Shown: positions 52,001-60,684 of the stretch, in pieces
How the letters are laid out: every line of letters begins with the position of its first letter
Numbering within the stretch: the stretch's first letter is position 1
NCBI RefSeq assembly: GCF_964355755.1
Contig: NC_092674.1
Location: 25,594,001 to 25,658,000, forward strand
DNA from: Antedon mediterranea
Taxonomy: Eukaryota; Echinodermata; Crinoidea; Comatulida; Antedonidae
Length of the DNA stretch: 64,000 nucleotides
Reading direction: 5' to 3'
Notes under the pieces: model-generated
The model's input: only the letters and a program-made list of their open reading frames with translations
What the model was told of the DNA's origin: nothing
The model's database searches: none
Position numbers and translations under genes: made by a program

Positions 52001-54568
52001 AGGCTTGATTAGGCTGATTTTGCTATTTTATTAACTTGTAGTAACCTTTACATGGTAGTCATTATATGCACTTTAGGTAAAGAAAAAGTTTGGCTAACTT
52101 TGCCTTAAATACAAAAATTCACTCCACTTCAACAGTAATATTGTTTTATTCTCATTTTACTGTAGGCAAATTGCCAAGGATAACCACAAGTGAATCCATT
52201 CACTTCTCAAAGGTGGTAATCCCGTTTACAAGACTAACATATACACAAGATGCTCTACATAAACTTATTACAAGTTTTTGGGAGTGGAGTTGCAAATTGT
52301 CATTAGAAAAAAACCATGGTATCACTTACAGTACTTTTAATAGGGATACCGAGAGCTGACTCCATTTTCATTACCACGATTAAACAGCGCGCACGTTACT
52401 ATGCGCGCAATGTCATTGACGCGGTGTTTTTTTACTTTGGTAAACACTTTTTATTAGGTAATTGTTCTGAAAATAAATAAATTATAAATATATCCTTTTG
52501 AGTATATATTTATTTACCTATTATTCTATAAGATCAAGTATTTTTTATTTCCATTTCATTCAACCAAAAATGTGAATATAGTGGTTAAAAGATCGTTATC
52601 GCCTAGCGCGTATAGCTTTTGTTTACTACGAAACCCTCGGAAGGCTCAATGACCTACCATTTCAACCTTATTTTTGTAGTTGAGCCTCTTATGACCTCAA
52701 AATGTTTTTTATTCCTACACCAAGATAATATAGTTCCACATACCATGTGCTTGTTACTAAGAAAAATATTAATTTTAACTGCTAAAAAAACAATTTTATC
52801 CCGATATGAGGCCTTTATGATTCGAATATTTCATAGTAACAACCCATATACCATAAAAAATATCCGTTTAGTCCATTTTTTAAATAATTTTTGAAAAATT
52901 CCGAGGGGCTCAACTACAAAAACGCCATTTTATGGTATGATGTCATCGCAAGCCAATCAAACCTCCGCTCCGCAAGTCTCACGGTTGAACGATTTTGGAT
53001 TCTCGCCCTTTGATTGGTTGACGCCATTCAACACACAGCGGAATAATTTTCTCGCGAGTGCCGTGAAGTCACATGGTGTCAGGCCTGTCCAATTACACAG
53101 GAAAATAATGCATTGAAATTCTTCGAACGAGGTTAAATAAACACTCTTTTTTATACAATAAATAAGTAATATCATATTTTATTGAATTTTACAATGTTGA
53201 TATATAAAATATGTTACTTAAAATCGTGATTTTATATAATTATTTTTACGAAAAATGACTAGTTCATACAATTGTCGACTGAGGGCGCAATTTGTTTATA
53301 TCGTTCGTGGCTAAAAACGATCATTTTCGGCGATGTTTTAAACCCTATATTTCGAAAAGTACAAGTCATATTTTCATAATTCTTTCTTTATTATAATATT
53401 GATACAAAATACTAACAGGCAATGTATAATTTGTTTGAAAAATATTAACTTTTAATTTTACATCGTTATCCCTACTTTTAACATAACATCTTACCTCCAT
53501 GTTCTGCAAACTTTGGATTGCCCAATATTTGCTTGGAGTACTTCAAACCAATTTTGTATTGCTTGTGTTCGTAACATTTCTAAACATCAGAATAAACAAA
53601 ATACACTTGCTACTTCTAAGATCAAACCTTTCAATTTTAGTGAAAAAAAAATGTGCTGTGCAATTTGGGCACTTGATCCGGTCGCACTACTTCGGCAACC
53701 TTAGCCCATCATAGCGAGAGAATCGCAGGCTACCTAGGGCTATGCCTAATTTTGCTGTCTAAATTTGTCGTTTCTCTAATTAAAACATGAATCATTTTAT
53801 TCTTTATATTTATAACAATTCATTCTGTTAAGATTAATAATATTATTTGCATTAAATATATGCAAAATATTATTAGAGATTATCAAGCTTTCCTTTTCTT
53901 TATCAAATACTTTGCTCTGTTTGTAATTTTCTGCCCAATTTCAATTGAGTAACTTTGATTATAATTATTGAGCAAGGAAATCCATGCACAATTTTGGATT
54001 TCAAATTGCACAAACCATTTAAATTGTGAATAACATAGGCATAAGACGTATTTTGAAACAGTGCAAGGTATTTTTCTACAATTATGGCAGTAAACCCAGT
54101 CATAAGTTACAGGGCTATTAAATTGTCAATTGATCGTGCACCGTTTTATTTATAAATTATATTATTTATTTTGCTTTAACATAAAAAACATTATTTTCTG
54201 AAAAATTAAACATTGCATTGTTGTGAAGAAGATAGCCTAGCCTACTAGGCCTAGCCTAGCTAGGTGGTGTTTAATCACCATTACAAGTGATTTACAAAAT
54301 TAATATTATTAGTTTAGGTTTAGTATTCACCGCCACTGAGAAACGGCTAGGCCTAGGCTAGCCGGTTTCCGTCTCATATTCTTTTTTTTCAATGCTGATA
54401 ACCGGGTTCCCCCACCCAATCCGTGCGATCTCCACAAAAATTACCACACACAACCAAACGAGGTGTGTGTTCTCAATACCTATTCAAACATATAAATGTC
54501 AGTTAACTTACCAAAATTCGTTTAAATAAACTATTTTCTTTTGATGGTAGAGGTTGTGAGCTTGGCAT
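40027..54568 (-). CDS. NAA15: N-alpha-acetyltransferase 15, NatA auxiliary subunit
   Basis: Nineteen exons join in phase to 873 residues (human about 866): 54568-54512, 53579-53495, 51839-51735, 51108-51020, 50438-50370, 49896-49762, 48774-48624, 48165-47950, 47385-47206, 46235-46063, 45579-45427, 44841-44713, 44203-44054, 42929-42696, 42061-41953, 41712-41614, 41208-41065, 40848-40751, 40272-40027. It is the TPR scaffold that holds NAA10 and docks NatA on the ribosome, for co-translational acetylation of Ser/Ala/Thr/Gly N-termini. Diagnostic stretches are [38 protein letters not shown] and [18 protein letters not shown]. The basic coiled-coil linker [18 protein letters not shown] is in exon 14. 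The start matches the family ([19 protein letters not shown]). Exon 7 has a tandem cagcag acceptor that may add or drop one Gln. No breaks are seen. Confidence 0.96.
40428..40700. repeat. 20-base minisatellite in NAA15 intron 18
   Basis: Degenerate copies of gtcaagagttgttaacctg, head to tail, clearest at 40578-40690, with outliers to 40428. Confidence 0.7.
42310..42620. repeat. SINE-like element in NAA15 intron 14
   Basis: The segment contains tgttcgagcctcact (B-box-like) and then a conserved-looking body with gtcttctcggataaggact, cactttaaagaaccta and gggttatcccaatggact. It resembles the body of widespread metazoan SINEs. The exact family needs a database search. Confidence 0.5.
43488..43650. 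repeat. SINE tail in NAA15 intron 13
   Basis: acccaggtgtataaatgggtac, gtgcaataagcgctatataag and a terminal (ATT)n form a typical SINE 3' end. A sister copy is at 58040-58175. Confidence 0.55.
44337..44586 (+). mobile_element. LINE 3' UTR fragment in NAA15 intron 12
   Basis: It matches, in opposite orientation, the 3' part of the LINE fragment at 34342-34882 (gtaaatcaca, ttacatgcttaaaagcactt, attccattat) and ends in an aattg repeat tail. Confidence 0.65.
44637..44672. repeat. MITE family 1 terminus
   Basis: Only the terminal ctgtctacactatcaaacta and the following tagtttgg remain. Confidence 0.5.
45190..45300. repeat. tRNA-related SINE fragment in NAA15 intron 11
   Basis: gtaacttggtggttaatgtg (A-box-like) and cagggttcaacgcc (B-box-like) sit about 35 bases apart, then gtaactcgcaactc. 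It is too degenerate for a tRNA. Confidence 0.35.
46276..46380. repeat. Foldback element in NAA15 intron 9
   Basis: Arms gggcctgtttaggcttagtt and its near complement at 46352-46377 (ending caggccc) form a hairpin of about 105 bases. Confidence 0.6.
47747..47883. repeat. MITE family 1, complete copy
   Basis: Termini gctcggtctacactatcaaa and tctagacagagc are complementary. Internally it has tgtgcccatatgtgg and tttgggcacatca arms. It lies in NAA15 intron 8. Confidence 0.7.
48816..48980. repeat. MITE family 2, half copy
   Basis: Left terminus ttaaagatgtatttccccc and the following body match 62036-62200; the right half is missing. Confidence 0.6.
49005..49133. repeat. Foldback MITE with TTAA-type end
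   Basis: Left ttaagcttggttcccactag and right ctagtgggaactaagcctaa are complementary; the body is about 85 bases. Confidence 0.6.
49226..49734. repeat. Foldback DNA element with about 50-base termini (NAA15 intron 6)
   Basis: Left gggaggtttcgaaaccttac and onwards is complementary, with a few differences, to the right end finishing aagattgcgaaacctcc, both flanked by atta. The internal part carries several attcgtaa-type motifs and no ORF. Confidence 0.65.
50710..50888. repeat. MITE family 1, complete copy
   Basis: Left tacactatcaaacaagtttg and right gtgtagacagagc ends. Internal tandem copies of aatatggtagt precede the gggcacatcaca arm. It lies in NAA15 intron 4. Confidence 0.7.
51464..51632. 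repeat. hAT-like MITE in NAA15 intron 3
   Basis: Ends cagtagcgtaac and attatgccactg are complementary apart from two positions and resemble the CAGTGGCGTAAC ends of many hAT-type elements. The GC-rich inner ends ggggccc are typical of the same group. Confidence 0.5.
52671..52922. repeat. Inverted-repeat element in NAA15 intron 2
   Basis: A perfect 16-base arm tttttgtagttgagcc is matched by ggctcaactacaaaaa 220 bases later. Confidence 0.55.
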
Positions 54569-55062
54569 TATAATTTCGTTGGTAAAAGAATGCCTTCTAA
54601 TACCAATTCCAAAAGGAATTTTCCTTCGGCAAAAACCTCGTGGATATCCAAACGAGCCAAAATGGCCGACGGAAACAACGCATGCGTGTTGCTAATGTTG
54701 GAACATGATCGAAAAAATGTATTTAAGATCTATAAAAATCGTAAACGTATTTAATATCCTAGGCCTAATTACAAGATATTAATTTGGACACGCAATATTA
54801 TTTTAATTAAAGTGGAAATTAAGTTACAAAAAACGTATATTTTTAGAATTTAACGCTTCAGTGAGTCCACCACCACCACACACACATACTCGCGAGTCGT
54901 CGCGCGCGAACAGCAGTATCACTTTTTTCAAGTCACTTGACTTGTTCGGAAGCGCTTGGCTTGAGAGGTAGACTGTTAAAATCCTTGTTTATAACTTACT
55001 TTTTAGGGTATAATCCTAACAACAATGTAATTTCACTTATTCTTGACCTAATTAACATTGAA
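54569..55062. promoter_or_regulatory. Shared head-to-head promoter of NAA15 and LAMTOR1
   Basis: The two start codons are 494 bases apart on opposite strands. The middle holds a CpG cluster with palindromic actcgcgagt at 54888-54897, then cgtcgcgcgcgaac. ccaaaatggccga at about 54657 is close to a YY1-type site in the NAA15 leader. No TATA box is seen. This fits a housekeeping bidirectional promoter. Confidence 0.65.
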
Positions 55063-57336
55063 ATGGGTTGTTGTTTCGATAAAGCGAAAGATGAAGGAGC
55101 CCAGGTAAGTTTTAAGTAATTGTTATTATGAACGTCGTAGCATTGATGACTTGTGGTCACATGATTCTCACCGCACTGGATCCCAAAGAATCGCCGGTTG
55201 AACAGGCTGTGAGAGAGCTAAGCCTAGCCTAGCGCATAATATTGATTACAAATGTACAAAAACAGAAATAATACTAGGCCTAGGCCCTAGTCATATTCAA
55301 ACATAAATATTTCAATTTCATAACATACTTTTGTTAATAATTTAGTCTCAATTAATAATTAGCTTTATTTAAAAATAAGTTAACACCTTTAACTTTTTTT
55401 TAAAACACAGACTCGGACGGAATCAGAGAGACAAATTATATTTCAATTTTTTTTTTTTTTTTCAATCCAGGATGAACCTGGAGAACGAAGCAGCCTTTTG
55501 CGAAATCCGGTTGGCAATACTCCACATCGCCCGATAACAAGGTACAGCCTTCCGTGACATTATTTATAATAATATTAATATTTAAAGATTGTAGGCCTAT
55601 TTATCAAAGAGCTCTTCTCTAATGATTTCAGATATCTCCAGTATTACCTAAATTTATGAACAATTATGCTTCCAAGTTTCTTTTGATTTTGCAACCTTTT
55701 CCTGATGCACCAATACACTGTAGCTGTCGAGTAAAAAATTCTATGCATACTCCTCATGCTTTTAGTACTAATTTTTCATAAAGATTACTGAAAATAATTA
55801 TATTATCAAATTGACAAATACAATGTTTTTGTACCTATTTGTATCCAAATGTTTTTTTTTCCATTCTTGCAGTGATAATTTTCCAAATCACACACCACCA
55901 TCTATCAGCAAAGGCGATGAACAGTCAGCACTTACTAGAATACTTAACCAAGCAGCGAGGTATGATTTTGAATGTGTTAAATTATTGCATGCTAAAAGTA
56001 ACAAAATACTAATAGCCAAAGTAACTACAAAAATGGCACGATTTTAAAAACTAAGGAGATATTGTTTAGTCAACTGTGCAATTAATATTTGTTATTGTCA
56101 AATTCATTGCTTACTATCGGTATGGTCTATCGGCACACCCAGCTGACCATACCGATAACAATTTTAAATGCATGGTTAAATTTCCTATTTTAAACAATAT
56201 TTCTATGTATGGATAAATAAAATAATATTCCAAAATATACTCGATGGCTAAAGTCTATGAAATGGTCTCTTCCAACTGAAAACAGCACTACTGTACATAA
56301 CAAAACAAAGCTTTTTATTTTCCTGAGAATTCCATCTGAAAAAGTATAAAATTGCATAAATGTTTATTGTATGTAAATGATTTTATTTTCCCACAGTAAT
56401 ATAATTGATGTATCTGCTATAGATTCACCTTCAATGGAAACACATGAATATATGGATAAAGCAAGACATTATAGGTAAAAATAGGCATTAGGCTTATACA
56501 TACTTAATATTATAATACATATTCGTTTACTGTTTTGAGCACAGGAGATCTACAGTAGCCCACTGTTTTAATGCAAGCAGGTAGTGGGACTAGATCATTG
56601 AAAATGACCAGTGGAATACACAGCTACTGACATTTTTTTTTTCAATAAAAAAAAAATATGCATGATAAATTCCTTAAACTGTAGCATTTGTTTTTAGTTC
56701 CAGATTAGCTGTGGTTGGCAGCGGTCCAAAGAAAGCATATACTACAAAAGTTGCATTACCAAATAGTGTAGGAGTTCCACATTCAATTTTATCAACAGAT
56801 CCTATTACATTAGCAGATATTGATATGGTAAGCCAATGGACTTCATTGATTTACTTGTTTTCTACATTTTTTCCCCTATGGCGATTTGGTTCCTAAATCC
56901 TGATCTTCTTTTATGCCGATTCGGTTCCTAAATCCTGCTCTTCTAATAAGCCGATTCGGTTCCTAAATCCTGATCATCTTTTAAGCCGATTCAGTTCCCA
57001 ATTCCTGCTCTGTTTGTTGTATTTTATAATGTGTTTAATCTGTGTTATTGTGATGTTTATATGCAGGGTGAAGAATGTAGTTCACCATTTAGGGAAAGTG
57101 CAAGGTACCTGGGAATCAGGTCCCTGGGAATCACATCCAGGGTTCACACACTTTAGTGAAACTCCAATCTAAAACAACCTGTTAAAACAACTACATTTAA
57201 TTCATTTGTCAAACTATTATCCTCCTTCTGTTTCTTGTAGATTTCCGAAGCTGTTAAAATGGCATCTGAAGCAGTAAACAATGTAAAAATAGAACATAAA
57301 GAAGATTTAGTTGTACAGTTTGCACTACCCAGTTAA
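55063..57336 (+). CDS. LAMTOR1: LAMTOR1 / p18, Ragulator lysosomal anchor
   Basis: Six exons join in phase to 167 residues (human 161): 55063-55104, 55471-55541, 55873-55959, 56397-56474, 56698-56827, 57241-57336. LAMTOR1 wraps the other Ragulator subunits and tethers them to late endosomes and lysosomes, supporting Rag GTPases and mTORC1. The N-terminus MGCC carries the N-myristoylation Gly2 and palmitoylation Cys3/Cys4, which fixes the start. Then come an acidic linker, DEQSALTRILNQAA, NIIDVSAIDSPSMETHEYMD, and the C-terminal helix ending EDLVVQFALPS. The middle segment (GSGPKKAYTTKVALP) is the least conserved. The exon 5-6 intron holds a 35-base minisatellite. Confidence 0.95.
56880..57012. 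repeat. 35-base minisatellite in LAMTOR1 intron 5
   Basis: Nearly four copies of a unit with ccgattcggttcctaaatcc; unit starts at about 56880, 56915, 56950 and 56985. Confidence 0.85.
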
Positions 57337-57634
57337 AATGCATACACTTATCAAAAAATTATTGGAAATGTTGATCAAAGGTCTCGTGCATTCACCGATA
57401 ACACAAACGGTAACACAACTTGTGAGCAATAATTTGTTCATAAACGCAGGTGGACTTTTACGGTAATAATAAATGCAAATTTATGCAGTAGAATCGCGAT
57501 CAAATATGGTATGGCACATCAATTTGGAAAGGGTCCATTTGCCACAAATGTCTGGGTGCAATTATTATCTGTAACCAGCAACTGGGTCAATTCTGATGAG
57601 GTCAACTCTTATGAATTTATTTAGACAAAAAATG

Positions 57635-57640
57635 AATAAA
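57635..57640 (+). terminator. LAMTOR1 polyadenylation signal candidate
   Basis: AATAAA about 300 bases after the stop codon. Confidence 0.45.
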
Positions 57641-58039
57641 GTTGTTTCCATTTGATGTAAATACATTTACAAATTTAATTAGTTTATGCTCTTTTTCTCA
57701 CCTATATCTTGCGTAATGGATGTTCATTATGTTCAACTACAATCTTTTGAAATGTAACCAGAATCACCTAGTTAGTATTAAGTATATACTGATTAAACTT
57801 ATGCATGATTAAAAAATATTAGAATATAGTATATTAATAAATTTGCCATAAAAAATGTAATTTGCTGCATTTTTTTGTGCAGTGGAAAGGTCATGTGCTA
57901 TGTTTTAAGAGTTGAATAACAACCTTACTAATATAGCTCCTTTCACAATGTAGTATTAAAGGCGAGTGACACAGTTTCGTTCGTTTTGATCTAACTCTTG
58001 CAACTTAGGCAAAACACTTTACTTATGTTTGCCTCTCTC

Positions 58040-58175
58040 CACCCAAGTGTATAATTGGGTACCGGTTAGATCAAGACACAACTTGTTTCCATCGTGTTTG
58101 ATTCAAAAAATGTCTGGGGTGATAATGTGAAGCACTTGGATGCATTGTGCAATAACCACAAATATTATTATTTAA
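58040..58175. repeat. SINE tail
   Basis: cacccaagtgtataattgggtaccggttagatcaagaca, in shorter form, matches 43488-43560, ending in attattattt after tgtgcaata. Confidence 0.5.
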
Positions 58176-60044
58176 TGGTGATGTGAAAAGGGTAGGATTC
58201 TTTTTCAACTCATACTATATGGCACCAACATATATTTGAGGGAAATGTATCTCTACCTGCAGTTTATGCCGTACAATTGACATTGGTATTCCAACCCCCG
58301 ATTAACATTATGATAGAAAATTCAACCAATGTTTCATATCATTTCTAATCATATTTTTGTAGATTTAACGGCAACACTAAAAATATGATAATGCCACATA
58401 AATATATCAGTATTTACTGTACTGTAGTTCCTTTTTGGGCAATAAAACATTTTGTATTTGTAAACAAGACTTGTTGTTTGAACTATTTGTTTAGTTTTGA
58501 AGTGTTCTACATGTTATATTCCGCAACTTTGCATGCGAAACAGCAAATTTTGGAATCTTAAAGTAGTCCCAAGAAACACAAAGAATGGACCAAACTGACT
58601 CGCAATAAGGATGGCTGTGGAGAACAGGGCCACATGGAAGACCCCCCAAACACCAAAGTAAGCAAGTATAGTAGCCCTGGCCAGTCATAGAACACTTACC
58701 TTCATTTTCACTTTTTACCTGTGCATATGTAAAGATGAGCACCAGAATTTGCTTGTCAGATACCAAACAATCGTATAAAAAAGTAAATAAATGTCATGTG
58801 CGATTTGTTGTAGCCATTATCAATACACCTGCATCAATCCAAACCATCGTATTAAACTAAGAAAAACAAATTTAAAAAACATTTTAATTTTTGAGAAAGC
58901 AAATAAACATTGTCTTTATAATTTACAATAACTTGCCTTTCATAAAATGGATCAGTCCAAAGAGACTTGATTGGCAGAATGTGGGTGGTAATCCTTTGGT
59001 TTCTGGACATTACTGATTGGTGTAGAGTCTTCTTGACATCAACATATTCCGCCATCTGATGATCAGGGTCTTCTTAACATCCGCACAAATCCTGCCATCT
59101 GATGATATCCACAACTCCGGAGAGCAAAACACCAAATAAAATTTGGCAGCTAATAAATCTCTTAAGTCCCTTTTTGTTTTTTTTTTTGCTTTCCAACTTT
59201 TTTTTTCAAACAATGAGTATGTCATGTTTTTTGATAATTTACAATTCATATTTTATTTTCATGTTTTATTATTTTTTTCTTATGGAAAGCTTGTATCTCT
59301 TTTCATACTCATTGATAGTATTATACTGTACTTAGTTATCGGACAATGAAACAAAATTTCATTAAAATACAAAATAATATGTACCTAGGGTAAACTTATT
59401 CAAAACATTCCTATCGTATTTATCCATGATGTACATTTCTAATATATGTACATTATAAAAATTTAATTAATATAAAATGCATAACCTGCATATTTATCAG
59501 AAAAAAAAAATTGAAATATTCACTGTTGAAATGTTTACAACAAATACATCCAAAAATACTGTGAAATATTATCATTCCACATCATCTACGAAAATTTAGA
59601 GTTTTGTCACCAATCTCAATGATGCGTGCAAAGCAAAAATTAAAGACCAGCTAAATATAACATTATCATTAATTAATAATAAACAATATACTCAGATATG
59701 TCGCAAACAACAAGTAAACGCGCAATTTGTTGTTAAATTAACTATGAACAGTGTTTCATTTATCCTTGCCTAAACATTACAAGTTTACCATAAACGTTCA
59801 ACGTCTGCATGCATTGTGTGAAATTACTGTTGATAAACAATTCTTCTGTTTCGAAATCCATGTGCAACCAGCATATTTTCCTAATATAGCCAAGGTCCAA
59901 TTGCTAATTCTTTATGATTGATAATCTGCTTTTCATTGAACATTTTACAGATTAGCAAAAGTTTGATTGTGAAAATAGAAATTTCATCAAACTTTTTAAG
60001 AAGCACACATTAATACTATGAGATTTCCAAAACAATGCAACATG

Positions 60045-60377
60045 TTAAAGCCGATTTTTCACTAGGCAAATTTAAAACCCCTACCCTTTCCACTACAAAA
60101 TTTAGCTGCGATTTTCATGTTCATCGCGTGTCTCCTGGGCTTTTTAATTCGCATAAGTACTCGTAAACACATCATAGCTAATTTTCTGAGCTCTGATTGG
60201 TTGCGCAATTTTTCGCTTCGCAAAAAGTAGAAACAATTCAAAAACTACCAATCCCACTGAAGCAAAAAACTCAAGGAACTAGAATTCATCGCAGATAGGA
60301 ATTTGGAAACAGGAATATGAATGCGTAAAGACGACGCTTGCGAGTGAAAACATTCGCCTAGTGGAAAATCAGCTTAA
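60045..60377. repeat. MITE with TTAA ends
   Basis: Left ttaaagccgatttttcacta and right tagtggaaaatcagcttaa are complementary with few mismatches. 333 bases, non-coding; TTAA at both ends suggests a piggyBac-type target. Confidence 0.65.
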
Positions 60378-60684
60378 CACAACTTCCAACATGAATGATA
60401 AGTGCACATGGACTACAAAACAGGAGAGTTATTTAAGGCGTTGATAAAATATCCATAATGCTTAAGGCATTATCGTGTGGATAAACCTAATGGTATCTTG
60501 ATGACCAATCAATCAAGTGCATGGAGTGATGTCATTGGCCATTTTGGCGCCATTTATCAGTATCACCTTAGTACATGAACAAAAAATATGTTGTTCAGAG
60601 TATTTAAAACAAAACATATTGTTATAAAATGGATAACAGTGATCCTTGTTATGTTAACTTCTTCTCCATCTATGGCTTTCCTAA

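Larger units (their letters stand above)
57337..60684. other. Region between LAMTOR1 and RBM26
   Basis: It contains the LAMTOR1 3' UTR, a SINE tail (58040-58175), a tandem 43-base duplication near 59036-59105 and a foldback element (60045-60377). Two minus-strand stretches look faintly protein-like. One is an open frame at 58514-58690 encoding a hydrophobic run (VALFSTAILIA, GPFFVFLG). The other, at about 58930-59055, begins MAEYVDVKKTLHQ. They could not be joined in one frame through plausible splice sites and match no family I recognise, so no gene is called. Confidence 0.4.

Noticed and set aside
58701-58719. A 19-base microexon linking the two unassigned frames
   Set aside because: Only one phase is open through it, and that phase does not lead into the hydrophobic frame downstream.
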